Shown in pieces: positions 1-9,012 of a stretch of DNA of 14,611 bases. The notes under the pieces are model-generated. The model ran no database searches, was not told the origin of the DNA, and was given only the letters and a program-made list of their open reading frames with translations. Origin of the DNA: Chloroflexota bacterium (lineage in GTDB: Bacteria; Chloroflexota; Limnocylindria; Limnocylindrales; CSP1-4); contig JACCYW010000179.1 of assembly GCA_013696275.1 (NCBI GenBank), positions 1-14,611 of the forward strand. The letters are read 5' to 3'. The position numbers and the translations under genes were made by a program. The first letter of the stretch is position 1, and each line of letters opens with the position of its first letter.

Positions 1-112
1 GCTCGATCTCGCCCTCTACCTCGTGGAACTTGCCACGCACGGTGGTGACCATCATGTGCTTGGCGGAGAACAGGATGTCTGTGTGGTTGGGATCGATCTT
101 CCAGGTACTCAT
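1..112 (-). CDS. YceI family protein, N-terminal fragment (cut by window edge)
   Basis: The first 37 codons are present and the rest lies outside the window. The translation begins MSTWKIDPNHTDILFSAKHM and continues MVTTVRGKFHEVEGEIE. This is the characteristic start of YceI-family proteins: a W-x-ID-x-x-H-x-x-I-x-F-x-x-xHM strand followed by V-x-G-x-F. The family folds as a lipocalin-like barrel that binds polyisoprenoid or other amphiphilic lipids. No signal peptide is visible, so this looks like the cytoplasmic type. The ATG at 112 is supported by an AAGGAG ribosome binding site at 118-123, five bases upstream. The family call is firm; the ligand is unknown. Confidence 0.85.
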   Translation of the reverse strand, partial: MSTWKIDPNHTDILFSAKHMMVTTVRGKFHEVEGEIE

Positions 113-188
113 CGCGGCTCCTTGGTCATGTGTCCTTTGATTCGAAGCTTACACCGTACACAGGAATAGCGATGGCTCCCGTGGCGTA

Positions 189-291
189 GGAGCATCGGCG
201 CTGAACTGCAATGCTCCGGCGGCCGGATCCGGCCCGGAATCGATTGGTATCGTTACCCAATCGCCGATGCGAATCCCGGTTTCTGTCCGGG
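189..291. other. Hairpin-rich intergenic spacer
   Basis: The spacer between the YceI start and the exporter operon stop holds four small inverted repeats. GGAGCAT at 189-195 pairs with ATGCTCC at 211-217. A perfect 14-bp palindrome, GGCCGGATCCGGCC, lies at 221-234. CGATTGG at 241-247 pairs with CCAATCG at 257-263. CCCGG at 275-279 pairs with CCGGG at 287-291. The last begins 28 bases past the permease stop on the minus strand, so it could help end the exporter transcript. None has a clear U-tract, so an intrinsic terminator cannot be claimed. No gene is seen in 122-318. Confidence 0.4.
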
Positions 292-318
292 CGGTACCCT
301 CTAGCCGCATCCGCCCTG

Positions 319-1107
319 CTACTTCAGGAGCAGGAAGCGCAGGCGCCGGCTGACGATGGCCATGCCTGCCAGACCCAGTATCAGCAGGTAGGCCACATCT
401 AGCAGCATGGTCCACTCGATAGAGTCCGTGGTCAGGCCGCGGATGAGGTGCACCCCCCGGTAGAGCGGGGTGAACTCGACCAGGGTGCGTAGCGGCTCCG
501 GATAGGCGGTGATGGGGAAGAACGTGGCACTGAACAGGAAGAGCGGCAGGGTGATGACGAAGATCAGGTCGAAATCCTGCCATTTGCGCATGAAGGTAGT
601 GGCGGAGGTGCCGATGGCAGCAGCGGCGAAGCCGATGAGCATGGCCGCCGGGATGGCCAGCAACGACCAGGCGGACGACGCCAGGCCGAGCATCAGGATG
701 ACCACGATGAAGCCAAGCGCGTAGAGCGTCCCTCGTATCAGCGCCCAGGTGACCTCGCCGAGCGCTACATCGCCCACCCCCAGGGGGGTCGATAGCACCG
801 CGTCGTACGTCTTGGCGTACTTCAACTTGAAGAACATATTGAAGGTGCTGTCGTAGATGGCGCCATTCATGGCCGCCGTCGCGAGCAGCGCCGGGGCCAC
901 GAACTGCGCGTACGACAGCCCGTTGACATCGCCGACCAGAGCGCCCAAGCCGAAGCCGATGCCGATGAGATAGAAGAGCGGCTCGAAGAAGCCCGAAAAG
1001 ATGACCAGCCAGCCGCGACGATAGACCCACAGGTTTCGCTCGACCAACCGGCCGGCGCGCCGGCCACTTCCCGGCATCAGCGGCAGGATCCGCACCAGAG
1101 CCGTCAT
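319..1107 (-). CDS. ABC-2 type transporter permease (second permease of exporter operon)
   Basis: This 262-residue membrane protein has about six hydrophobic segments after a short basic N-terminus (LVERNLWVYRRGW). It resembles the ABC-2/NodJ-DrrB permease family. The first membrane segment follows the W-x-x-I/F-x-x-x-x-x-EPL-F-Y-L-x-G-x-G-F/G-L-G pattern typical of that group. It is homologous to the neighbouring permease: the two share the ATAM-x-x-A-x-(Y/F)-(D/E)-ST stretch and the KTYDA stretch. This suggests a heterodimeric channel. It is the last gene of a leftward operon; its ATG at 1107 lies one base after the stop of the upstream permease, so the two are translationally coupled. NodIJ-like exporters move lipo-oligosaccharides and DrrAB exports drugs, but the substrate here cannot be read from sequence. 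Confidence 0.9.
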   Translation of the reverse strand: MTALVRILPLMPGSGRRAGRLVERNLWVYRRGWLVIFSGFFEPLFYLIGIGFGLGALVGDVNGLSYAQFVAPALLATAAMNGAIYDSTFNMFFKLKYAKTYDAVLSTPLGVGDVALGEVTWALIRGTLYALGFIVVILMLGLASSAWSLLAIPAAMLIGFAAAAIGTSATTFMRKWQDFDLIFVITLPLFLFSATFFPITAYPEPLRTLVEFTPLYRGVHLIRGLTTDSIEWTMLLDVAYLLILGLAGMAIVSRRLRFLLLK

Positions 1108-1108
1108 G

Positions 1109-1912
1109 TCAGGCGATCAACTTCCGCCGGAAGGTCACGAAGGACAGCGCGACACCCAGCCCGATGAACAGGCCGAGGACCCCGAGATGGACCACCGCCA
1201 GCAGTGGCTGGAGCGTACCGAGCGCCGCGCCGCGGGTCAGACCAACGCCGTGGAAGAGAGGCGTGAGCCAGGCCATCGGCTCGATGAGGTCAGGCAGCTG
1301 CGAGATCGGAAAGAACGTCCCGGAGAAGATGAACAGGGGTGTGATGCCGAAACGAAAGATGGCCGTGAATCTGGTGTCGTTGCGTTGGGTGGCCGCGAAA
1401 GCCTGGAGGGGCGCGGCGAAGGCGAGGCCGGTGGCGACGGCGAACGGCAGCGCGATGAGCGCCCCGGGAACGGACACCGCTCCGAAGGCGATCATCACCA
1501 GGCTGAACACGCTGGTCACCAGGAAGATGCGGGTAGTGACCCACAGCACCTGGCCAAGCACCACCCCTCGAGAGGTGATGGGCGTGGTCACCATCGCGTC
1601 GTAGGTCTTCATCCAGCGCAGTCCGGCCATGATCGGATAAGTCGACTCGAAGGCCGCTGTCTGCATCGCGGTGGCGGCCAGCAGCCCGGGCGCCAGGAAC
1701 GTCAGGTAGGCCGTCCCGCCGACCCCGGTCGGGTTGTTGGCATCGACCAGGCTGCCCAGCCCGAGACCCATGGCCGCCAGGAACAGGACCGGATTCAGGA
1801 AACTCGTGAAGAGCGAGCCGCGCCATGTCCGCCGGTAGACGAGCACGTGGTGTTCATAGACACGCAACGCCGGCCAGCGAGTGATGTGCGGCGTGACGGA
1901 CCTGGCCGTCAC
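1109..1912 (-). CDS. ABC-2 type transporter permease (first permease of exporter operon)
   Basis: This protein of about 267 residues begins VTARSVTPHITRWPALRVYE and has roughly six membrane segments of the ABC-2 permease family. The frame stays open upstream to 2230, but that extension only shadows the ATPase gene. The chosen GTG at 1912 overlaps the ATPase stop as GTGA. It is preceded by a strong AGGAGG at 1921-1926 with an eight-base spacer. Key features are the FLNPVLFLAAMGLGLGSLV first helix, the ATAMQTAAFEST segment and a C-terminal basic tail, FRRKLIA. It pairs with the ATPase encoded just before it and the permease just after it to form one exporter. The substrate is unknown. Confidence 0.9.
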   Translation of the reverse strand: MTARSVTPHITRWPALRVYEHHVLVYRRTWRGSLFTSFLNPVLFLAAMGLGLGSLVDANNPTGVGGTAYLTFLAPGLLAATAMQTAAFESTYPIMAGLRWMKTYDAMVTTPITSRGVVLGQVLWVTTRIFLVTSVFSLVMIAFGAVSVPGALIALPFAVATGLAFAAPLQAFAATQRNDTRFTAIFRFGITPLFIFSGTFFPISQLPDLIEPMAWLTPLFHGVGLTRGAALGTLQPLLAVVHLGVLGLFIGLGVALSFVTFRRKLIA

Positions 1913-2853
1913 TCGATGAGCCTCCTGCCGGTGAGTCGCAGGAACACGTCTTCCAGTGTGCTGCGTCGCACCAGCACGCTCTCTGGCTGCAGGCCGCGGC
2001 CATGGACCGCGCTGGCCGCGGCATCGCCGTCGGATGTGTAGAGGAGCAGCCGATCGGGCAGATGCTCGACCCGTTCGGCGATACCGTCCAGCTTCCCGTC
2101 CAGCGTCTCCTGGACGCCGACCGGGAAGCGCAGCTCCAGCACCTCGCGGGTGGCGTACTGATCGATCAGCTGGCGGGGCGAGCCGTGGGCCACGATGCGG
2201 GCCTTGTCCATGACCACGAGCCGGTCGCACAGCTGCTCCGCCTCGTCCATGTAGTGGGTCGTCAGGACGAGGGTCACGCCGCGCTGCTTCAAGCGGTAGA
2301 GGCGATCCCAGAGCAGGTGGCGTGCCTGGGGGTCGAGGCCGGTGGTGGGTTCATCGAGGAGCATCAGGTCCGGCTCGTTGATGAGGCCGCGCGCGATGGT
2401 CAGGCGCCGCTTCATGCCACCCGATAGCGGCTCCACCTCGTCCTTGGCTCGATCGTTCAACTGCACGAACTCCAGCAGCTCAGCGGTCCGTGTGCGGGCG
2501 ACCGAATAGGGCAGATCGAAGTAGCGGGCGTAGATCCACAGGTTCTCCTGGACCGTCAGCTCCATGTCCAGGGTGTCGCTCTGCGGCACCACCCCCAAGC
2601 GAGCCCTGATGGCGGGGCCATCGTCGTCGGGATCCATGCCCAGCACCCGGAGCTCGCCTCCGGTGCGCGGCGAGACGGCACCGATCATGCGCATGGTGGA
2701 GGTCTTGCCGGCACCGTTGGGACCCAGGAAGCCGAACGCTTCGCCGGGCGCCACGTCGAAATCGATACCGTCGACCGCCGTGAAGTCGCCGAAGCGCTTG
2801 AGCAGAGCGGAGGCATGGATGAGCGGGGTCGTCTGGGACGTCACGGCCAGCAC
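1909..2853 (-). CDS. ABC transporter ATP-binding protein of the ABC-2 exporter
   Basis: This 314-residue ATPase is the energising subunit of the exporter formed with the next two genes. All nucleotide-binding motifs are intact: Walker A GPNGAGKT at residues 44-51, Q-loop Q91, signature LSGGM at 143-147, Walker B LMLLDEP at 163-169 and H-loop H200. A C-terminal extension of about 90 residues with the STLEDVFLRLTGR ending is typical of NodI/DrrA/CcmA-like export ATPases. The start is a GTG at 2853; an in-frame GTG three codons later (2844) is an alternative, and neither has a strong ribosome binding site. Its stop overlaps the permease start. It is transcribed divergently from the split-barrel gene, with a 140-base spacer. 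I see no convincing promoter for it. Confidence 0.93.
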   Translation of the reverse strand: MLAVTSQTTPLIHASALLKRFGDFTAVDGIDFDVAPGEAFGFLGPNGAGKTSTMRMIGAVSPRTGGELRVLGMDPDDDGPAIRARLGVVPQSDTLDMELTVQENLWIYARYFDLPYSVARTRTAELLEFVQLNDRAKDEVEPLSGGMKRRLTIARGLINEPDLMLLDEPTTGLDPQARHLLWDRLYRLKQRGVTLVLTTHYMDEAEQLCDRLVVMDKARIVAHGSPRQLIDQYATREVLELRFPVGVQETLDGKLDGIAERVEHLPDRLLLYTSDGDAAASAVHGRGLQPESVLVRRSTLEDVFLRLTGRRLIE

Positions 2854-2931
2854 ATGCTACCGCAGGCGGGCTTCACTCTGGTAGCGGGAGACTGACGGTT
2901 GTTAGCCTCGCGTATTACACCGATCCAGCCC

Positions 2932-2961
2932 TTGCGGATGGGGTCGTGAACGTGCTACCAT
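2932..2961 (+). promoter_or_regulatory. Predicted sigma-70-type promoter for the split-barrel/prenyltransferase operon
   Basis: A -35 box TTGCGG (2932-2937), an 18-base spacer and a -10 box TACCAT (2956-2961) with an extended TGC in front are seen. Transcription would start near 2968. The same spacing and -10 sequence occur in the hrcA promoter, and 11 bases (TGCTACCATTC) are identical there. This supports the call and excludes the upstream ATG at 2946 as the real start. Confidence 0.6.
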
Positions 2962-2977
2962 TCGGGAGCAAGTCCAC

Positions 2978-2984
2978 AAAGGAG
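2978..2984 (+). promoter_or_regulatory. Ribosome binding site that sets the split-barrel gene start
   Basis: AAAGGAG lies nine bases before the ATG at 2994. The in-frame ATG at 2946 has no such site and lies upstream of the predicted -10 box, so translation should begin at 2994. Confidence 0.75.
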
Positions 2985-2993
2985 ACTCGATCC

Positions 2994-3515
2994 ATGAGCT
3001 GGCTTCCGCCGGCCGTCATCGGACTCATCGACATCGCGCTGGTGGCCGAAGTCAGCGTCGTCCGATCCGATGGCCGTCCGATGACCTACCCCCTCATCCC
3101 CATGTGGGACGGCGAGCGCGTGCTGATGACGTCCAGCATCCTCTTCTCGCGCAAGCTGGAGCACATCAAGAAGGACCACCGGGTCTGTCTCTCATTGAGC
3201 GACCCGGTCGCGCTGCAGGGACGTCAGGACCGCGCCACCATCATCGGCGACGCCGCGGTCATCGACGGCGACCCACACGTCGATTGGGAGCGCGTCCTGC
3301 CGCTCTGGGCGGCCAAGGAGCCGGTCATCCTGCAGCTCCTGAAGTCACGGGTAGCCTTTCCCCTGTTCTTCGAGCGGGCCGTCATCGAGGTCACTCCGCG
3401 GCGGGTGCTGTACTGGCCCGACGGCGATGCTTCGGCCGAGCCACAGACGTCGGTGGAACCGGCCACCGCGCTGGCTGCGCCGGTGGCGGACGCCCGGACA
3501 GGGGTGCCGGCATGA
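2994..3515 (+). CDS. PNPOx-like FMN-binding split-barrel protein
   Basis: This 173-residue soluble protein resembles the pyridoxamine 5'-phosphate oxidase-like split-barrel family, whose members bind FMN, F420 or haem. The recognisable core is residues 13-70: strands at IALVAEVSVVRSDGRPMTYP and ERVLMTSSILFSRKLEHIKK, then DHRVCLSLSDP. The R-K-x-x-x-I-x-x-D-x-R-V pattern is the usual phosphate/flavin-contact region. A low-complexity Ala/Pro tail (about 143-173) follows. Its stop overlaps the next gene's ATG (ATGA), so it is co-translated with a protein that carries a second split-barrel domain and a prenyltransferase. The family call is good. The cofactor and substrate are not known, and a role in quinone or flavin chemistry is inferred only from the neighbour. 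Confidence 0.8.
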   Translation: MSWLPPAVIGLIDIALVAEVSVVRSDGRPMTYPLIPMWDGERVLMTSSILFSRKLEHIKKDHRVCLSLSDPVALQGRQDRATIIGDAAVIDGDPHVDWERVLPLWAAKEPVILQLLKSRVAFPLFFERAVIEVTPRRVLYWPDGDASAEPQTSVEPATALAAPVADARTGVPA

Positions 3516-4912
3516 TGGACGTCCGGTCCGGTCTCAGATCCATCGATGCCCGGCTTGCGCTGACCAAGCTGGCCGGCTATCCCTTCGCGCTGGCCACCTG
3601 GGTCGGCGAAGACGGCTACCCGCTCAGCGTGGCGGTCGATGTCACCGTCGATACGAACTCAGGCACGGCATCTTTCGTGGTGCCGGGTGGCCTGGTCATG
3701 CCGAGCGCGGGCGAGATGAGCTTGACGGGCAGCCATATCCGGCCGCAGCCGGGGGTGGGCTATGACGAGCGCCGCCACGTGACCCTGTGGGGAGGTCTCG
3801 ACCGCGACCGTGCGGGATGGATCACCGTACGGCCCACCGCGGCGTGGGGCTGGGACGAGTCGGAGGAGCCGTTCCCCGAGTACGTCGAACGAAGCGTCGG
3901 CCAATCACGGCGCTACCTCGGACAGCTCTCGTCCGAGCTCGGACGAACGGTCCGGCCGAGACTGTCGGCCGGATGGCTCTTCTTGCGGGCGACCCGGCTG
4001 CCATTCCTGAGCGCGGCCATCGTGCCCGTCACCATCGGCATCGCCATCGCCGCCGTGGGCGGCCTGTTCGATCCCCTGACCGCCCTTCTGACCATCATCG
4101 GCGCCGCGTCGGCGCACCTTGCCTTCAACGTCGCCAACGACATCTTCGACACGCGACTCGGGGCCGACGAGCTGAACGTGAACCCTACCCAGTACAGCGG
4201 CGGCTCTCGGGTCATCCAGTATGGGCTGGTCTCGATGCGCGGCATGCAGGGTCTTCTCGTCCTGTTCCTGGCCCTTGCCGTGAGCATCGGTCTGCTGCTC
4301 TTCGCGCTCAGTCCCTCGACCCAGCTGCTGGTCATCGGCGTGCTGGGCGTCATCCTCGGCGTGGGCTACACCGCACCACCGCTCAAGCTGGTCTATCGCG
4401 GCCTGGGTGAGCTGACCATCGCCGTGGGGTTCGGGCCGCTCATGCTGTTGGGCGCCTACGTGGTGCAGTCGGGTGGGCCTATCGATGTGGCAGCGGTGGT
4501 GGCATCGCTGCCGGTGGCCATCCTGGTCGCACTCATCCTGTACGTGAACGAGGTGCCCGACCGACCCGGTGACTCAAGGGCCGGCAAGCGCACCCTGGTC
4601 GTGCGCTTCTCGCGCGGCACGGTCATCGCCTTGTACGACGTGGCGATAGTGGCCGCCTTCGCCATCATCATCATCGGCGTCGTCCTGCGTGTGCTGCCGC
4701 TGCCGGCACTGCTGGCGGTGCTGGCTGCGCCGCTGGCGCTGCGAGTGCACCGCGGGCTCAACGTCTCGTACGACCAACCGTATGCCCTCATGGCGGTCAT
4801 GGCGACCAACATCCGCATCCATCTGGTCGTCGGGCTGGTGCTGCTGGGGACATACCTGTCGGTGCTGCTCGTTCAGGCCCTGGCGCCAGGACGGTCCCTC
4901 TTCCTGCCCTGA
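3512..4912 (+). CDS. Fusion: N-terminal split-barrel domain + UbiA/MenA-type prenyltransferase
   Basis: This 466-residue protein starts at the ATG at 3512, overlapping the previous stop; a second ATG at 3515 is equally possible. Residues 1-145 are soluble and look like a PNPOx-type split barrel: PFALATWVGEDGYPLSVAVD, then GSHIRPQPGVGYDERRHVTLWG, then TAAWGWDE and SVGQSRRYL. Residues 159-466 are a multi-span UbiA-superfamily prenyltransferase. The first Asp-rich motif is N209-D210-x-x-D213 with D219. The second is D350-R351-x-x-D354-x-x-x-GK359-x-T361, closest to MenA (1,4-dihydroxy-2-naphthoate prenyltransferase). A YTAPPLKL loop lies at 286-293. UbiA enzymes transfer an isoprenyl chain to an aromatic acceptor in the membrane. 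Ordinary MenA is about 300 residues and lacks the N-terminal domain. Menaquinone synthesis is the likeliest role; another acceptor is possible. Confidence 0.85.
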   Translation: MMDVRSGLRSIDARLALTKLAGYPFALATWVGEDGYPLSVAVDVTVDTNSGTASFVVPGGLVMPSAGEMSLTGSHIRPQPGVGYDERRHVTLWGGLDRDRAGWITVRPTAAWGWDESEEPFPEYVERSVGQSRRYLGQLSSELGRTVRPRLSAGWLFLRATRLPFLSAAIVPVTIGIAIAAVGGLFDPLTALLTIIGAASAHLAFNVANDIFDTRLGADELNVNPTQYSGGSRVIQYGLVSMRGMQGLLVLFLALAVSIGLLLFALSPSTQLLVIGVLGVILGVGYTAPPLKLVYRGLGELTIAVGFGPLMLLGAYVVQSGGPIDVAAVVASLPVAILVALILYVNEVPDRPGDSRAGKRTLVVRFSRGTVIALYDVAIVAAFAIIIIGVVLRVLPLPALLAVLAAPLALRVHRGLNVSYDQPYALMAVMATNIRIHLVVGLVLLGTYLSVLLVQALAPGRSLFLP

Positions 4913-5059
4913 TGACACGTTAACCCGGCCGGTACCCGAGAACGCGCGACACGGTCCCCTGTCAGGACCGAGCGTTCACTGGTGGAGGTGACGGTCGTCG
5001 CCAACGCGGTGGTCGACCGCCTGCGCAACCGCTATCACGCGCCCGATCCCTGGGCACGC

Positions 5060-5323
5060 CTATCGCTGGTCGTTGCCGTACTGCAGGGTCTCGGGCCGCT
5101 CCAGGAGCAGGGTGTGCGCGGTCGACTCAGCGACCGGACGATGCTGCGTATGGCGCGGCACCACGAACAGCTCGTCCTCGTCGTGCTGGTGCCAGGGGAA
5201 CTCGCCCTCCAGCCTAGCCACGCGGACGATGGCCTGGTTGACCGTGACCAGGTCCTTGGGTTGGAAGGTGCCCGGTAGAGCGGCGATGGCTTCAGTGATA
5301 GAGATCGCCCTTGTCATTCCCAT
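5060..5323 (-). CDS. Small cupin-domain protein, apparently internally deleted
   Basis: This is an 87-residue protein with a cupin motif 1, GEFPWHQHDEDELF (ligands H45, H47 and E51), and a motif 2 remnant, VVPRHTQHRPVAE (H61). Single-domain cupins of this kind are usually about 110-120 residues, with some 20-25 residues of barrel strands and the motif-1 glycine between these motifs. Here DELF runs directly into VVPR, as if the segment between two similar strand sequences had been removed in frame. All four metal ligands survive. The C-terminus is also shorter than usual. The ATG at 5323 is weakly supported and a second in-frame ATG is at 5317. It lies alone between convergent or divergent neighbours, with no clear promoter. 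It could be a decayed gene or a minimal functional cupin. Confidence 0.65.
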   Translation of the reverse strand: MGMTRAISITEAIAALPGTFQPKDLVTVNQAIVRVARLEGEFPWHQHDEDELFVVPRHTQHRPVAESTAHTLLLERPETLQYGNDQR

Positions 5324-5557
5324 CGCCTAAAGCCTACGACGGTCGTCGTGATGACGCCTCGCCCACGGGCTCGGTCGTCGCTCAGGCTGCCGACGCCGGG
5401 CTGGCCATCGCGGCTCAGGAAGGCGACGTTCGCCGCTTGGAGGCGGCGGGTCGAGGGCACGCCACCCTGACGTCGCCGAGTTCCCCGCCAGTCAGCACAG
5501 GCGCAGCCTGTCCCGGCAGCGTCGACCCCCCAAGGGCCCGAGCGAGCCCGCCGGGCG

Positions 5558-6982
<1,425 letters not shown>

Positions 6983-7045
6983 CCGACCGGCTTCGCCTTA
7001 GCGGCCTGGCTCCCAGCGCCGGCCACGTCCTCGCGTTGGCTGCTC

Positions 7046-9004
7046 TCAGACCTCCTTGTACTCGCCCTCGACGGCATCGTCATCCTTGCCCGCCGAGCCA
7101 CCCGCTGCCGCGGCCTGGGGCTCACCTTCGGGAGCCGAGCCTTCCGGAGCAGACCCATCGGTCGATCCGTTCTCGTCCCCCGGCGCCGAGCCGGCCGCCT
7201 GGTAGGCAGCCGTGCCCACCCGCTGGAGCGTCTCAGCCAGCTCCTGGGCGGTCCGCTTGACAGCGTCCGTGTCGTCGCCCTTGAGCGCCTCGCGCACGGC
7301 CTCCACCTTGCGCTCGGTCTCCGAGCGGTCGTCAGCCGACACCTTGTCGCCCAGGTCACGCAGCGTCCGTTCGGCCTGGAAGGCCAGTGCGTCCGCCTGG
7401 TTGCGGGTCTCGATGGACTCGCGACGCTGACGGTCCTCGTCAGCGTGCACCTCGGCATCGCGGACCATGCGGTCGACATCGTCCTTGGAAAGCATCGAGG
7501 AAGCGGTGATGCGGACCGTCTGCTCCCGCGAGGTGGCGCGATCCTTGGCCCTCACATCCAGGATGCCGTTGGCATCGATGTCGAAGGTGACCTCTATCTG
7601 GGGCACGCCGCGGGGCGCGGCGGGGATGCCGTCGAGGATGAATCGGCCCAGCGTCTTGTTGTCGCTGGCCATGTCGCGCTCGCCCTGAAGGACGTGGATC
7701 TCGACCTGCGGCTGGCTGTCGCTGGCGGTCGAGAAGACCTGGCTCTTGGAGGTCGGGATGGTCGTGTTGCGGTCGATGAGTCGGGTCATGACGCCGCCCA
7801 GGGTCTCGATGCCCAGGGACAGCGGGGTCACGTCGAGCAGCAACACGTCCTTGACGTCGCCCGCCAGGACGCCTGCCTGGATGGCTGCGCCGATGGCCAC
7901 CACTTCGTCGGGGTTGACGCCCTTGTGGGGTTCCTTGCCGCCGAACATGGCCTTGACCGCATCTGCCACAGCCGGCATGCGGGTCATGCCGCCGACGAGG
8001 ATGACCTCATCGATGTCGGATGCTTTGAGACCGGCATCCTTGAGCGCCGCCTCCACCGGACCCTTGGTGCGGCTGACGAGGTCGGCCACCAGATCCTCCA
8101 GCTTGGCCCTGGTGAGGCTCATCACGAGGTGTTTCGGTCCGGTCTGATCGGCCGTGATGTAGGGCAGGTTGATCTCTGTCTGGGTCGCCGACGAGAGTTC
8201 GATCTTGGCCCGTTCGGCGGCCTCCTTGAGGCGCTGGAGTGCCTGCTGGTCCTTGCCCAGGTCGATGCCTTGGTCCTTCTTGAACTCCGTCAGCAACCAG
8301 TCGATGACCCGCTGGTCGAAGTCGTCTCCGCCAAGGTGGGTGTCACCGTTGGTCGCCTTGACCTCGAAGACGCCATCGCCGAGCTCCAGGATGGAGATGT
8401 CGAACGTGCCGCCGCCCAGATCATAGACGGCGATCTGCTCGTCCTTCTTCTTGTCCAGCCCGTACGCCAGGGCCGACGCGGTGGGCTCGTTGATGATGCG
8501 TTTGACGTCCAGGCCAGCGATGCGACCGGCGTCCTTGGTCGCCTGGCGCTGGGTGTCGTCGAAGTAGGCGGGCACCGTGATGACCGCTTCGGTGATCTTC
8601 TCGCCGAGGTATGCCTCGGCGTCGTTCTTGAGCTTCTGGAGGATCATCGCGCTGATCTCCGGCGGCGTGGAGCTCTTGCCGTCGCCGGTGAGCACCTTGA
8701 TACCGTCACTCTTGGAGTCGCGCTCGACCGTGTAGGGCACCAGATCCTTGGATCGCTGCACCTCCGAGTCGTCCCAGCGACGGCCCATGAAACGCTTGAT
8801 GGAATAGACGGTGTTGGTCGGATTGGTGATGGCTTGTCGCTTCGCCACCTGCCCCGTCAGGCGCTCACCCGACTTGGTGAACGCGACGACGGACGGGATG
8901 GTCCGGCCGCCCTCCGCGCTCGGGATGACGGTCGGTTCGCCGCCCTCCATGACGGCGACCACCGAGTTGGTGGTGCCCAGATCGATGCCGATGATCCTGC
9001 CCAT
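7046..9004 (-). CDS. dnaK: Molecular chaperone DnaK (Hsp70)
   Basis: This is a full-length 652-residue DnaK, third gene of the hrcA-grpE-dnaK operon. It is an ATP-driven cytoplasmic chaperone that binds unfolded peptides, stimulated by DnaJ and recycled by GrpE. The nucleotide-binding domain shows IDLGTTNS (7-14), VITVPAYFDDTQRQATKDAG (141-160), YDLGGGTFDIS (194-204) and VILVGGMTRMPAV (334-346). The interdomain linker DVLLLDVTPLSLG is at 386-398, followed by the substrate-binding domain and a helical lid. The tail is rich in Gly, Ala, Ser and Glu and ends EGEYKEV. The ATG at 9004 follows the grpE stop by eight bases, with AAGGA six bases before it. No dnaJ follows; the next gene converges. 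Confidence 0.98.
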   Translation of the reverse strand: MGRIIGIDLGTTNSVVAVMEGGEPTVIPSAEGGRTIPSVVAFTKSGERLTGQVAKRQAITNPTNTVYSIKRFMGRRWDDSEVQRSKDLVPYTVERDSKSDGIKVLTGDGKSSTPPEISAMILQKLKNDAEAYLGEKITEAVITVPAYFDDTQRQATKDAGRIAGLDVKRIINEPTASALAYGLDKKKDEQIAVYDLGGGTFDISILELGDGVFEVKATNGDTHLGGDDFDQRVIDWLLTEFKKDQGIDLGKDQQALQRLKEAAERAKIELSSATQTEINLPYITADQTGPKHLVMSLTRAKLEDLVADLVSRTKGPVEAALKDAGLKASDIDEVILVGGMTRMPAVADAVKAMFGGKEPHKGVNPDEVVAIGAAIQAGVLAGDVKDVLLLDVTPLSLGIETLGGVMTRLIDRNTTIPTSKSQVFSTASDSQPQVEIHVLQGERDMASDNKTLGRFILDGIPAAPRGVPQIEVTFDIDANGILDVRAKDRATSREQTVRITASSMLSKDDVDRMVRDAEVHADEDRQRRESIETRNQADALAFQAERTLRDLGDKVSADDRSETERKVEAVREALKGDDTDAVKRTAQELAETLQRVGTAAYQAAGSAPGDENGSTDGSAPEGSAPEGEPQAAAAGGSAGKDDDAVEGEYKEV

Positions 9005-9012
9005 GCTTGTCC

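Noticed and set aside
1106..2041. Long plus-strand open frame opposite the permease gene
   Set aside because: Its product is low-complexity and rich in charged residues, and it is antisense to a clear membrane protein; this is a GC-rich shadow frame.
1913..2230. N-terminal extension of the first permease
   Set aside because: It lies wholly within the ATPase gene and reads as low-complexity; GTG 1912 with AGGAGG is far better.
2946..2993. Upstream ATG for the first split-barrel gene
   Set aside because: A predicted -10 box lies inside this extension and the good ribosome binding site precedes the ATG at 2994.
3104..3511. N-terminal extension of the prenyltransferase fusion
   Set aside because: It is the out-of-frame shadow of the upstream split-barrel gene; the ATGA overlap at 3512 is the natural start.
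4996..5030. Terminator after the prenyltransferase gene
   Set aside because: Only a short GGTCGACC palindrome with mismatched extension and no U-tract is present.
4982..5278. Plus-strand small open frame over the cupin region
   Set aside because: No family features, and its second half is antisense to the cupin motifs.
5324..5557. Possible gene remnant between the cupin and chrA
   Set aside because: Open frames exist on both strands but none shows a recognisable motif, start signal or composition of a real protein.
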